From Otis tarda (lineage: Eukaryota > Chordata > Aves > Otidiformes > Otididae): a stretch of DNA of 64,000 nucleotides. Positions 1 to 11,952 of the stretch are shown here, in pieces. The stretch lies in contig CM048554.1 in assembly GCA_026413225.1 (NCBI GenBank), positions 52,659,463-52,723,462 on the forward strand. Reading direction: 5' to 3'. A program made the position numbers and the translations under genes. How positions within the stretch are numbered: the first letter of the stretch is position 1; each line of letters opens with the position of its first letter. Under the pieces are notes generated by a model, which saw only the letters and a list, made by a program, of their open reading frames with translations, had not been told where the DNA came from and ran no database searches.

Positions 1-1825
1 CATTCTTCCTCTACTCAGGCTAAAAACCCTTTTTTTTTCATATCCCACTTCAGGATCCTTCCTCCTCTGTAGAGCAACCCACCAGTCCTTGCTTCTGAAA
101 TGAAGCAAGCAGTTATTCTGCAATGTTGTGTCTCTCTCAGTAACAGTGTTATAAATAAGGAGAAATAAACCCTGGGGCAAAAGAAGATATTAGTTGCTCT
201 CATATTTTTACTGGCAGAATAACTGGCTGCACTGTAAGCCTGACTCTACTTGATTTTGCTATCTGTCACTGTTGTGGCAGGTTACAATTACTTTCTCTCT
301 CCCTATCCCTCTGTCCTATGTTTTCCTTTCATCTGGGCTCCTGCCATGACCCCTTCCCTACTAAAGTTTGATATAACATTGACAAAACACACTCTTTCTT
401 TCACTTTGTCTCCTCTCTTACTGTATCATAGAATAAAATACCATGTGATAAGGGATTTTACGAGGGAGAGGCAATGGCCAGAAGAAGGGGAGATGTCTGG
501 GCCCGTCTGGCAGGCTGAGGTTGAGCAGATGTTGGAAAGAAGGGAAAGATGGGCAAAGCAGCCCCATTTCTACATCTACAGTGCACTTTTCCCTTCTATA
601 AGAGCATCACAAAGACACTGACTAGACAAAGGTCTGAAAAGAAGGCCCCAGCAGTGTAAGCTGGATAATCAAGGATATATGAGAAAACCTGGTATGACCC
701 GACAAGGGAAACCCACCGGGGCACAGCCAGATGAATTTATGATGCCAAATGAAGTAGTAATGGCATGGTGTGCCAACCAGAGAAGAAGAAAGGACAGTGC
801 CACTGAAGAAGAAGGATAAGCCAGGTGCCATGGGAAAGCTAAAAACAGGGATGTGACTTAACATGATGAGAGTACTTTCAGAGGGCAATTACGCATTGTA
901 AGAAGAAACGTTCTAGCCTACTTCCCAACATTTAATCTCCTCCACTTATGGGTCACACCCACCTGCAGTCCTAACTAGCATGGGGCTTGCATTGTTTTAA
1001 CTTGGAGGTAGGTGAGAAAGAGGATTTTAGAGCTGGAGCTGAGCAGCAGCCAAGTTCAGGATGCTGTTTGCCTGCTGGACCCTGATAACAACAAGCTAAG
1101 CCTCTGACACACAGCTGCAGTGATCAGCTTGGCTGACATCGAACTCAATGTCTGTGTGTGCAGCAGGACTCGTGGCATTGAGCTCCTTGGTTGTTTTTAG
1201 TATCATTGGGACTTACAGGGCAGGGAAGTTGTCTTTTTTTTTTTGTGAGAAAAAAAGAAAAAAAATAAAATGTGCACATAGGTTTGTCCCCCACAGCTGA
1301 AAACAGGAATCTGCGTGAGGAAATAGAGAAAGAGGTTTCAGTTCTGGTTCTGAAGGGAGACTCAGGCTTCAGAGCTGCCAAGCAAGCAAACCAAACACCC
1401 ACATCCCTGCAACCTCAATGCATGCAAAACTGTCTTTGAAGCAGAAGGCTGCACAGAAAGGAGAAGGAGGCCAGATTAGTATCACTCCATTGAGCCCAAC
1501 AGAGAAGAACAGGAATGGATACTGATGTACTCTGTGACCCGTATTTTCAATGTCCTTTCATTTATTAACAGCCTGCCAAAAATAAACCCTCAGCTGGTTT
1601 TGCTGCAGAGCAGCAACATAGGCCCTTTGAAATTTGCCTGCATTTTGGATGCACCACTATAGCAAACACACACACTCCTAGAGGCAGGACTTGAGGTGGG
1701 CAAGTCAGTAACCACCACGGTGTGGTCCATGCTCCACAGGGGATATCTGGGTTATCATTTCCAGGAGAGGAGATATCATGAGGGCTGACTTTAGCCCACA
1801 GAAGAGAGTAATTTTGTGGAATACT

Positions 1826-1850
1826 CTGAAATCTCTGAAAGAGATTTCAG
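1826..1850. repeat. Perfect 11-bp inverted repeat (hairpin, 3-nt loop)
   Basis: The 11-base arm CTGAAATCTCT (1826-1836) is followed by a GAA loop and its exact reverse complement (1840-1850). The stem has no mismatch. A further copy of the core AATCTCTGAAAG follows about 15 bases later, so local duplication may have built the structure. It is too short for a microRNA precursor, and no transcription signal is seen beside it. Confidence 0.8.
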
Positions 1851-3504
1851 CACAATCTCTGAAAGAATGATGTTCTCCTTGCATGTCCATTTTTTATTTC
1901 TCTCGAGGTAGACTCAGTCCTCCTCCCTAAGATACATCAGCCAACACCCCTGCATTTACTTTCTGAAGTACAGAATGGAAGTATATCAAGGCTCCTGAAA
2001 TGGATAAAAGCAGTCTTTGCTCACCTGGATTTGCTCTGAATCCAGAGTGAAAACAAGAGGATCACTACAGCAACGCATGGAGTCCCAGGGCTTTATGTCC
2101 ACCCTTGTGAACAGGGTTGTGAGCTTCTGGCCCTGCAGGCTCAACAGGAGGGCGATCAACGAAGCTGCATAAAGACTGAGGTACTGCACGTGCTGTAAAT
2201 AGGTACCTTTTACTCAGTTCTCCTTGTCAGTATATCTAAACAGTGGCCTGCTGTCAAACAGGAATATTCAGCATCTTTAATTAAGCTTAGCATCTTTCAG
2301 AATAACAGGATCGATATCCGGCCCAACTGGCAGAAGAAGGCAGAAGACCGAGCCCTAACCATGGCAGCAAGACAGTCACCAGTCACTCAAGACTGTGGCC
2401 TTTGCAGGCGCGCCAAAGAAGTCAGACAAGGCACAGAAGCAATGAACCAAAAATGAGTGATTATCTAAAGCAACGAAGGGAGGCAGAAAAAAAAGATGGG
2501 GACAGCAAGTTTCCCAGTTTCTTTCTAATCACTTTCTGCCTCTCAGGTTGTAGGATCACCTCACATCTATGGGAAATGGGAAGAAAATATTGCCTTTTCC
2601 GGCAGCTGTGTACCTGTCTACATCTGATGACTCACAGACCCCTTGGCAAGGAGAAGTCTTGTCAAGCTGGGACAATGTGTTACTCACTGGTGCTGCTATC
2701 CACAGTTCTCATCCCTGTGACTGAAGACCTCAGCCACTCCTTGGCATGCAGTATGTCCTTGTGTGGCTGATACAGTCTGGGTTCCCTTAGGTTGAAAAAC
2801 AAAGTGTATTTTTAGCACATTGCAAATGACCTGTAGACATTTAGCGCTTTCTGTAGTGCTCAGATCTGCTCAGGCAGGGAACAGAGTCACCAGCAGTCTC
2901 TGCTGGAGCTGTGAGAGGTGGGTTAAAGTCTCTTTTGGTCCCAGGGAGTGAGCAGTGCCCAAGTATACCTTCCAGGTCATTATGATAGCATAATTTCCTT
3001 GCACGTTTCTCATGGGTGATGTCACACTGCTATTCTCCTATGGTGTTGTCTAACTCTGGAACTGAGGAAGGGAATTACAACACAAAACGCAAATCAGGGG
3101 ATATTTTTTTTTAAGAACTTGAAGTAGCACGTAATAAAAATGCTAATAATATGTTGCAATCCGGTTCTCCTCCAGTTAGATGGTTTTCCACCAAGAGGAA
3201 GCTGTTTGCAAATGCCCTGCAACCTGGTCACTGTAGTATCTGGGCACAAGAGGACATCCCAGAACAAACTGTTCTGCTCCAACTTCCCTAGAGACCAATT
3301 AACACTGACAGCTCTGGGCTGAGATGATTTAATAATTCAAACAGCGTTGTTACATTTTCATCTATTTCTGGTCTTTCCTTTACTAGTCCTTGGTGATGTG
3401 AGGTGTAGGACTCAGGGTGAAGAACAAACCCAGACTAATCCCACTTTTTTAAACAACTCCCTATCCTCGACACATTGCTCCCTACTGCAGTAGCTGTGAC
3501 AAGA

Positions 3505-3640
3505 GACTGGCGATTGGTACGAGTGACCTTCAAAACGATCAGCCAGAGATGTGTGACTGCCAGTGAATAATTCCATTTATTATACGCGATGAACAGTAAA
3601 TCATTTTAGTACGATGCTTTTCCATTCATTCGTTGCTTGA
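3505..3640. promoter_or_regulatory. Candidate conserved non-coding block (CpG-retaining)
   Basis: This AT-rich stretch keeps seven CpG dinucleotides (near 3511, 3520, 3536, 3585, 3587, 3612 and 3631), while its surroundings have few. It matches no repeat I recognise. CpG retention in unique AT-rich DNA is common in constrained vertebrate enhancers. That is inference only; conservation cannot be tested from this sequence. Confidence 0.25.
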
Positions 3641-6600
3641 GAATGATTAGCAGCAAATAGCTCTTAGAAGATTTTCCAGTGGAGCTGAGCAAAACACACA
3701 CAGGGAGAGCCAAAAACTTTGTCTCATTCACTTGTGCTCAGCTCACATCAATAGCACTGGCCAAATACTGGGGAAAACGGTGTGTGAGCACGTATCTGTG
3801 TGAGCATACACAGATGTCCTTTCACCCTCTTACATCTGCTGGTCTCCTGACCATGTCCATGCTACTACTGGAGACAACATTTGCCTAGCTTTTTGTTCAG
3901 AGGGACCAATGGTTACTCTTTGGACAACAGAGTTCCTGTGTAAAAAAAATGTAACTATGGATAAAATGGAGCATTTCCCTTATCCAGACAGATAGCAATG
4001 GATGCCAGTGCTAAGATTACCTCTACATCTATCAGTGTGGTCACCAATGACTTATCAAAACTAGCAGGCCTAAGCTGCTGCTTAACACAAGGAACTGTTA
4101 TTTCCACCCACCCACAGGTGTAAATACCATACCAGAGTTAAAAAGAAAGAAACCAAGGATCCTGAATCAAGGTGTAAATCAACATGACATGTTGTGTTCC
4201 CTCCCATCCCATCCTGGATAGATGAGATACTCCTCACGCTTACCAGTGTGGTACGAATGCACTAAATGGCTGGAGCATGGCTAAACTGGATGCTACTTGG
4301 CTAAAGCATTAAAGGACCAGTGTGTCCCAAGACACTGCCATAGGATGCTTCCCTTACATGTGTGAGACCTCTGCTCAAGTCCTTGCCATCCAATTTGGAG
4401 CAGAAGCTTGCCTTCACAGACTAAGAGAGCCTATGATTTGGCTGCAGAAAAGGTGACTCTCATGTTAAGAAAGCATGATGGCCTAGCAGCTATTCTATCA
4501 GGCATAACTCAGGAGACCTTGCTTATCTTACCTCTTTCCTATGACCTTGAGAAACTCCATCTATCCACCTGTTTCCACTCAACTTCACCATTACTTCTAC
4601 CTTACTTTTTAGGTAGTGACCCCTTACTGGTTCATCCAAAGGGACTCTTCTCTACAGGCATGACTGAAATCCAAATAATAGCAAATGAATTTCTCTTTTC
4701 AACTACACTTCAAAGTCAGAAGAGGTCATGTGTACGTGAACACAAACAGAAAACCAGTGAGGCTATTTGCTTCACATGATAATGCTGTATTTCACAGCTC
4801 CATTCTCCAGCAGCAAAACTGTTGGCATTTTGCTCAACATCATACGACTCTTGAGTAGTGAGGACTGAGTGCATCTCCACTTGGATTTAACAAAATAATT
4901 AACCGTTATTCGGCACAAAAAGAAAGTCACAAGATTGCAAGGAGCAGTGCCAAGAATGAAGCTACACAGAAGAAGAAGAGAAGCTCTAAGCTGATGATGA
5001 ACTACTCATATAGCTAGGGCGCTGGCTGTGCCACTGTATCATTTTCTCTCTATTCACAGCTGCTCTTGGCCAGTAAGAACTGGTACGAAACACAGGCTCC
5101 AGATTAGTGCATGTTCATGCAGAGCTAACAATTACCTTTGGTTTTGACTGTTGCAAGGAACTCCACAGCTTCCTTCCTGATCCACACATATTTTCCAACC
5201 TTCAAAAAATGTCATGTACCCAGAGAAATAAATTAACAGGGGGAAGGAGAAGGTAGAAATCTCACATCTTTCACGGGTCAGAGGGATTTCTTGGAGTAAT
5301 GGTAATTTTCCTGATTTACATCTTTTCTCCACATATCCTTACCATCCCTCTCCCTTTCCTCCCAAAACCTATGTACAGTTCTTTTCCCAACAGCCATAAC
5401 GTTTATAAATCATTCACAAGAAGTAGCTATAAGGAATGACTAACATTTCATCTTTAAAAAAGGGCTTACAATGCTGTCCCTTCAAATGCTCAGTGGATTC
5501 GGGCCTCCATCGACAGGGCTCCAAATCGTACTGCGCCCTTTCCACATAGCAGCCCTCAAGGCCACTGAATCCCCATGAAGACTCTATTTCACAAAGATAA
5601 CCAGCAATAACCACAGGTTTTTCTGCTGGGTCCTCCCACACAGCACTAACTAGTAATTCCTGCTGACAACAATCATGCTTCTCATGTGAGTAATAACATA
5701 TTAATTTGAGAGAAAAAGGATATTTAGTCATTCAAATCATAAGCAGCCACAGCCTGCTAATCAAGGAGGCAGTTTGTTTTCTTCGCACAGTTTCCTGAGC
5801 AGACAGCTATCTCAGAGACAAACTACTGGTCTTATCTAGGGTTCAGTGCTGGAAAAGCACAAGAAAAATGCGTACCAGTCTGGACACTAAAACGAAGAAA
5901 TCTGGCTTCATGTGCAGAATAACCACAAATGGTACATGACTGATTGACTACATGTTGTCATATGACAAGCCCGTGGCTAATGAAGCATAACGCTGAATAG
6001 ACAAACATGAAATGAACTCCATTAAATAGCCTATAATAAACATTTTGTTCCAAATAAGTTTTTCTAGACTCTTTTAAAAGCCAAAAAATCACAGTCATAT
6101 TTAATACCTAGACAGCTACAACACGATTAATGAACTCTCAAAAACTTAATAATAGCTGTTACAATAGAAAGAAAAAAAAAAGTAGTTGGGCCAGGCGAGT
6201 GTCATTGCCTGGAGCAGGTAGGACTCCCTTGTCTCAAAACAAACCTGAGCCGTTCCTTCTTTGCAAGATGAACTATGAAAAGCTGTACAAGACCATCCCA
6301 CTCTGGCTATGTCAGAAGCTCCCTCCAGGGGCAGGGAGAGCAGTACCAGCCACTGGTGAGGTGGAGGCTCTAGCTCCAGCCTTTTCTCAGCTGGTTTCCA
6401 CCTCGCTGTGGACAATGCAAACAGCCACAGCCACTTCCAAGCAGCTGAACTAAAGGACTCAGCTGGGAAACCCATCAACTTCAAAACCTGGCACAGAGTT
6501 AAACACAGCAGGCAGTAGGTAACACGGAGGAGATGGGCAGTGCCGTATACGTGGCATGAATGGGTCTGTGGAAGATGGACCACCACCCTACTGACTCCAG

Positions 6601-6964
6601 GAGCACCTGGTCTGTGCCAAGCCACGCAGGTTTACTTTAGCTCGAAGCCCAAGCGCCAGCTATCTGCTGTCCTCACTAGGATACTGTATGCTACTTTTGT
6701 CTCTATGTTACCGGCAAGGATCATTTCCATGGATCATTTTCCCTCTTTGGATGAAAGTACAATTTCCCCAGCATCAGTCAAATGCTTTTCAATCCCAAGA
6801 TAGACAATCACAAATTTTTGAAGGCAAACCACCAAGTCTGAAAAAACATTACCTTTTTTAAGCACTTGACAGACTCCAAGAACCACGCCAACACTGAAGC
6901 AAGAACACTCATGGACATATTACACAGGTGAAAAAGAAAAATCAAAGCATTTTCTTCTTCTGCA

Positions 6965-7090
6965 GCATCTCACATCCTGATGTATCAAAGCACTTTACAA
7001 ACCAGTGATCTTTCTGGCACTCTTATGGGGTTTGCAAATATTATGCCCATCCGAGAGATGGAAAAGCTGAGAAATGCAAAGACTGTGTTT
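6965..7090 (-). repeat. Ancient MIR/L2-like (CORE-SINE type) relic
   Basis: The segment contains AAAGCACTTTACAAA, then a diverged form of the block that reads 'attat-cccat ... agatgg-aaa-ctgag' in reverse-oriented MIR elements. The order and spacing of these blocks match amniote MIR/L2-type tails, but identity is low. An open frame starting at 7074 is unrelated to it and looks like chance. Confidence 0.5.
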
Positions 7091-7883
7091 CTACCTACAA
7101 GAAATGACTTCTCTCAACCAGAGCGAATATGTTATTTTGAGTCTTGAAACAGGAAGTGTGAAGAAACACTCACCAGCATTCTCATTTTCCACAGATAAGG
7201 TAAAAATGCTTCGAAAAGCTGAGCTTTACAATATGTTTAAGAAATTATGGCATTCTCACAAACACATTCACGGGATTAGGCATTTCAAGCAGAGTTGTTT
7301 TCCTTTAAAAAGTGTTCCCTGTGATTTTGTTGTTGCTTATCCTGGAGTTGGAGTGACTATTTTTGCAGGTGTTCAAATGGAAAATACCTCCCTTGACTCT
7401 CCCAAATGTTGAAAGTCTCAGTAATAATTACAAAGGATCGAATGAAAGAAGGCAGCTATTTTCCTTTCTCTAGCAAATGAGAATCTCTAAGACGGGTACG
7501 CATGACATAAACTCCCTGCTGTAAACGAGCAGTTGGACCTTCAAGGACCCCAGTCTGTTAATCTCATTTTGTACCTGCACCTTCCTGCCACACCTCCAGC
7601 GCCCTCTTTTGCCCCCAGAAGACAAATGCCCACCTTCATCCCTTTGAAATTAGCTAGCGCAGAAGAAAACACATTAAAACATTAAAACTTTGACATGCGT
7701 CGTAGTTTAGCCCCACTCGGAACAAAACTATGCAGTCTCTCGCTCACTGCCCCCACCCTCCAAGGGAACAGGGAGAGATAATGTAAGAAGGTTCGAGGCT
7801 TGAGGTTTGAGATAAGGACAGGGAGAGATCCTTAAAGTTACCGTTACAGGCAAAACAGACTCGACCTGAGGAAAAACTATTTG

Positions 7884-7889
7884 TTTATT
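7884..7889 (-). terminator. LTR polyadenylation signal AATAAA (minus strand)
   Basis: The plus strand reads TTTATT, so AATAAA lies on the minus strand about 190 bases before the element's inferred 3' end. It supports the orientation given for the LTR. Whether it is used is unknown. Confidence 0.4.
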
Positions 7890-8248
7890 ATTAAAACCAA
7901 AGCAGGATAATGAGAAAGAGAACAAAGTAAGTTCCCCCATCCTTCCCCCTCTTTCCAGGCTTAATATTATCTCTACCTCCTTCTCCCCACCTCTGAGTGG
8001 CACAGCGGGGGAAATAGGGAATGGGGGCTGCAGTCAGTTCATCACTTCAAGCTTTATGCTGCTCCTCTCCTTCCTCCTCAGGGGAAGAACTCCTCACATT
8101 CCTCCCCTGCTCCTTTGTGGGGTCCCACCCATGGGCAACAGTCCTTCACGAAACTGCTTCATTTTTCTACGGGGTGCAGTCCCTCAGGAATGACTGCCCC
8201 AGCAGCCTCCTTCAGGCATCTGCCTGCCCCAGCATGGGGTCCTCCACA

Positions 8249-8340
8249 GGCTGCAGGTGGATCTCTGCTCCTCCATGGACCTCCATGGGCTGCAGGGGGA
8301 CAACCTGCTCCACCATGGTCGTCACCACAGGCTGCAGGGG
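8249..8340. repeat. Short tandem array inside the LTR, about 40-bp period
   Basis: GGCTGCAGG recurs at 8249-8257, 8288-8296 and 8330-8338 (offsets 39 and 42). Similar 'ctgctcc/accatgg' spacers lie between the copies, giving just over two diverged units. On the minus strand this falls in the upstream (U3-like) part of the LTR, where repeated enhancer units are common in retroviral LTRs. Confidence 0.65.
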
Positions 8341-9539
8341 AATCTTGGCCAGGAGCAGCATTACTCCTCCCCCTCCTTCTGCACTGACCTTGGCGTCTGC
8401 AGCCGTTCCTCACAACAGGCTGGCAGACGCCTCTCAGGATCTTTTCACATCTCATTCACTTCTCATCTCCTCTCCACTTCTTGCAGCCAGGCCGGGCTGA
8501 GTTGGGCCCAGCTGGCCGCCCGGCAGGAGGCCAGAGGGTGAGGGCTGCAAGGCCCACAAGTTTCGCGCCTCCCCCTCGCTGCCCCTGCTTCAGCTTCTTC
8601 ACAACTTGTATCTTCTTTTTTTTTTTTTTTCAATTTTTATTTTTCCCCTTCTTAAATACGTTATCGCAGAGGCATTATCAGGGAACATTCTGCTACCTGC
8701 TGGCTTAGTCCTGGCCAGCAGCAGGCCCACCCTACGCCCAGCCGAGTCCACTGGACAAAGGGGAAACTTCTAGCAGCTTCTTACAGAAGCTGCCACCATA
8801 GCCCCCCTGCCCCCCAAATTGATTGACAGAACCTGTGATTGAGAGAAATCCATTCATCTGCCTCTAGCAGCTGCTCTTAGAAAGCACAGTTGTGTCAAAG
8901 AAATAACTGCTTTGAGAGGATCTCTGTTCATACTACATTGCCTGGACCGTGCTGAGGTAAACATCTACATTTCTGCATGTCACCATCAGACCTGATAAAA
9001 CTAATTCCTATGGAAAGTCTTCTCGATCATAAAATGGTGGAGGCTAGTAAAAGATTTCTGTTTCTTTGGAGTTTCTCTACATTTTAATTTTGATAGGCCA
9101 GTCTGTCAGTGCATTCTTCCCGTTATTATCATTAATAAAAGAGCACAAGATCACTGTCTTCCAGTAACCACACTGACTCTAACAGTAGGCTGTGGTGGCT
9201 CAGTATGATGGGAAGTCACTCTGGAAATCTTGTGTGATCTTTCACATTCACGTTATGAAGAACATCACTGCTGTTTGACTCCATTTATGCTGATCACTTG
9301 ATATGGCAGCATTTCCACCAGAGAGGGCAGTTAGAAAGAAAGAAGGCATACAGAAAGAACAGAGAAAGTGTGTATATATACAGATAATTTCTAGGGAATC
9401 TTCTATTAACCCAAAGAAGACAATCCTGAGGATCAGAAAAACAGTAGAAAAGCAAATTTCTACTAAAATTCACAATACCTACTTACTACAGCCCACCTGA
9501 AATAATTTCAACAACATTTTAAACTGTAGGAGTCAAGTT

Positions 9540-9760
9540 AAAATACTTTGGCTGGACTGGCTTTATTAGGAGCTTATGAATTAAATTGAGAATGAATGCT
9601 TTAGTAGAGGTTTTCTGGCGTCAAAGAACTAGCTGCAATAAGCTCTCTTGGACTAAGCTGAATTATTAATGTTGATTATATAAGAGTACCATTCACCTTT
9701 CAAATGTTGAGGGTAATTAAGAATCGCTCAGCAGAATAGCTAGGGAGAAATCACTCAACT
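9540..9760. promoter_or_regulatory. Candidate conserved non-coding block
   Basis: This repeat-free AT-rich stretch is dense in homeodomain-like cores (ATTA/TAAT), for example around 9555-9600 and 9661-9722, and includes 'gaattattaatg'. This is typical of, but not specific to, vertebrate developmental enhancers. No functional evidence is visible in the sequence itself. Confidence 0.2.
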
Positions 9761-10009
9761 TTCTTATGCAGCTCCTTTGAAAGAAAAAGAAAGTTAAAAC
9801 CCTGCAAGAAAGGCTGCTCTGCTAATATGCATGCTTTCTGCAGAATTCAAATAGACAAAAAAAAAAAAAAGGAAAACACTTTCTCACAAATTACATTTGT
9901 AGTTAAACATTCACTTTTGAAATGGGATGTGTTTTCAGCACCACAGCATTAGAAAGGCAATTGAGACGTTGCTCTGAATGCTTAACGATACACTGAGCTG
10001 CTTACTTTT

Positions 10010-10180
10010 AATAAAACCTCATTTCACTAACATCATTCCGCTGAGGAAGATGTGCTGAATAACGCCAGAGAGCCACCGAACCAACACCACAGGATTACAT
10101 CATTGGTATTAAATATTCTTTGTGCATTCACACCATGTTTCCACGCATTTGATGCATGAGAAGTGAAAACAGCAGTGAGT
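10010..10180. promoter_or_regulatory. Candidate conserved non-coding block
   Basis: A unique AT-rich segment with four retained CpGs (in 'ttccgctg', 'aacgcc', 'ccgaacc' and 'cacgcat') and no repeat match. It is marked as a candidate constrained element by composition only. Confidence 0.2.
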
Positions 10181-10942
10181 TAAAGCACCTCAGTGTTCCC
10201 TTCAGCATTAATCAAGCTTCCAGGATGTTAAATGCCTGCAGGGTTACATCCCCGACCCAGCCAAAACACTGCCACCAAACTTTATCTCATACAGGCAGGA
10301 GGTATTACTGAGGACCTGATGCAGGGACCTCATGCAGCACAGTCATGCACAGGGCAATTAAAGGCTGATTTTAAGTACGCTCATTTCCCAGACCTTTCTC
10401 TTAATCTCTGAAAGATGAAAAAGGACAGCAGTAAAATGTACAAAATAAAGAACTGCTTACCTTTAAAGTAGTCCCAAACAAAATGGAAGCCGGGGCCTGA
10501 CTCTGCGCCTGCTGCTGACGCTGAGCCTGCCTCACCCCACCAGCAGAGCTAGCAAAGTCAGCCAGGCTCATCACTGGGATGGATTTTGGGGACCCAAAAA
10601 GGCCCCAAAATCCAGTCCCATACCTCCTACCCACAGTCTTACATCCCCCTTTTTTTTGTCCCCAGCCTCTGTGCCTTTCTCCCCTCACTACCCAGGTTCC
10701 CAGGTTCCTTTTCCTTTCTGATCAATCTCAGCTCAGCTGAACTCTTCTTTAACAGCTTCACCTTAGTTTCTCCCCCTACCTCCCCACATCTCTCCCTTCT
10801 CACCCCAGACACTTTGTGACCATTTTGATCTTCAGGAGAACACACTACCCACTTGCAAGCAAACACCACTCAAGTCATCCCAGGTATGAAGAGAAACAGA
10901 AAGCAGTAAAACCTCTGAAGAACTTGGGGAGAAAAAATGCCC

Positions 10943-10966
10943 TTTTTTTTTTTTTTTTTTTTTTTT
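10943..10966. repeat. Poly-T tract, 24 bases
   Basis: An uninterrupted run of 24 T. The sequence upstream on the minus strand shows no SINE or processed-transcript signature, so I treat it as a simple repeat rather than a retroposon tail. Confidence 0.9.
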
Positions 10967-11930
10967 AACAAAGATCCTTGTCATTAAGAAGAGAGCAGTT
11001 TGCATTAGGTATAGTGCAGGGAAGCCTGAGCCTGTCAGCTCCGCTTTATCCATCCAACTCCTCCACTGTCTGGGAAAGGAAGAGATCTTCCAACTACCTC
11101 CAGAACAAGGGTGCAGAAGTGATAGATAGCCTGTGAGAGGGGCAAAAAGAATGAGAAGGACCTTGCTTTAAATTTTTTAATTTAGACATTCTTTAGGAAA
11201 AAAAGGAACAAGGCACAGTATATATGGGCACTCTCCTGTTTCCCCTGCCTTTACAAAATTCTGTTTCTTCAGGCAATTGTTAGTGCCAGGAAAATCAGCC
11301 CACTGAGCACAGGGTCTCTGGATGGGATAGAATTTGAATGTGGCTCCTGTTGCTGCCAGTCATGCCTTGGCAGAAGGGTTACACATACAGTAACTGATCC
11401 CTCACAACCTTCATCTTCTGGCTCCTTCACCAGCAGAACAGCGAGACACATAATACACACTTGCCATGTGATACTATAACAAATCTTTTGCCATCTACAT
11501 CTTCATAGGCTTCACCTCAGCCACCCGGGCTCATGAGTGCAAGAGCAATAAGTTACAGGCTCTCCTGCATCAAATGTACAACTTCCCTGCAAATCAGTGG
11601 GATGTGAGCAACAGAACACTGTCCATTTCCTCTGACACAAACCAAGTGTTTCCTGTTTCCCTCAAAAGCCAAAAAAAGTGTATTTGCACTTACCAGGACT
11701 TAGGACAAAACTCTAGACTTAAACTTCAGTCGCACTGGAGAAATGGAGGCTTCATTCCAACCCTGATACGGGGATTCCTCCATGTCTTTAATGGGCCAAC
11801 CTGAAACCCCCATTCAAACTACTTCTGAATCCCAAGGCAGTTCATTCTCCCTTTGGTTTGAAAGCAAGGAATTTAGGAGAGGATTTGGGGGAATATAAGA
11901 AGGGCTTTGCTTGTCTACAGAAAAAGCAAG

Positions 11931-11952
11931 TAAACAAACAAACAAACAAACA
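11931..11952. repeat. AAAC tetranucleotide microsatellite
   Basis: About five units of the AAAC/CAAA motif. Confidence 0.9.

Larger units (their letters stand above)
1..6964. other. Unique non-coding sequence
   Basis: No exon, RNA gene or recognisable transposon is seen here. The longest open frames (up to about 160 codons, near 6.15-6.62 kb on the minus strand) resemble no family I know and have the composition of translated non-coding DNA. A/T tracts lie near 1218-1268 and 6170-6181. A hairpin and a CpG-retaining block in this interval are listed separately. Confidence 0.6.
7696..8822 (-). mobile_element. Endogenous-retrovirus LTR (probable solo LTR), minus orientation
   Basis: Several blocks match an LTR family I know from modern bird genomes: the start near 7698 (TCGTAGTTTAGCCCC), the 'gagataaggacagggagag' block, 'gcaaaacagactcgacctgagg', the Ctgcagg/Ccatgg repeats at 8249-8340, 'cttcttaaatacgttatcgcagaggc' and the 'cttctagcagcttcttacagaagc' block. 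An AATAAA lies on the minus strand (TTTATT at 7884-7889), which fits minus-strand transcription. TTGACA occurs just outside both ends (7690-7695 and 8823-8828) and could be a target-site duplication, but the right terminus is diverged (GA rather than CA). No gag/pol/env sequence is attached on either side. Open frames inside it are incidental. The family name is not assigned. Confidence 0.75.

Noticed and set aside
2402-2560. Possible exon: acceptor-like 'ctttgcag' followed by a charged, KR/E-rich open frame
   Set aside because: No convincing GT donor follows at the end of the charged stretch, the frame is unlike any protein I recognise, and the neighbouring sequence shows no partner exon.
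5414-5731. 105-codon minus-strand frame with a protein-like C-terminal half
   Set aside because: No family recognised. The segment may be a decayed repeat, but I could not match it to one.
8021-8541. Overlapping open frames of 90-160 codons on both strands
   Set aside because: They lie wholly within a GC-rich LTR with internal tandem repeats, and several frames are open at once, as expected from composition.
10943-10966. Long T run as a reverse-strand retroposon poly-A tail
   Set aside because: No LINE, SINE or processed-gene body is recognised on its upstream minus-strand side, and no flanking duplication is seen.
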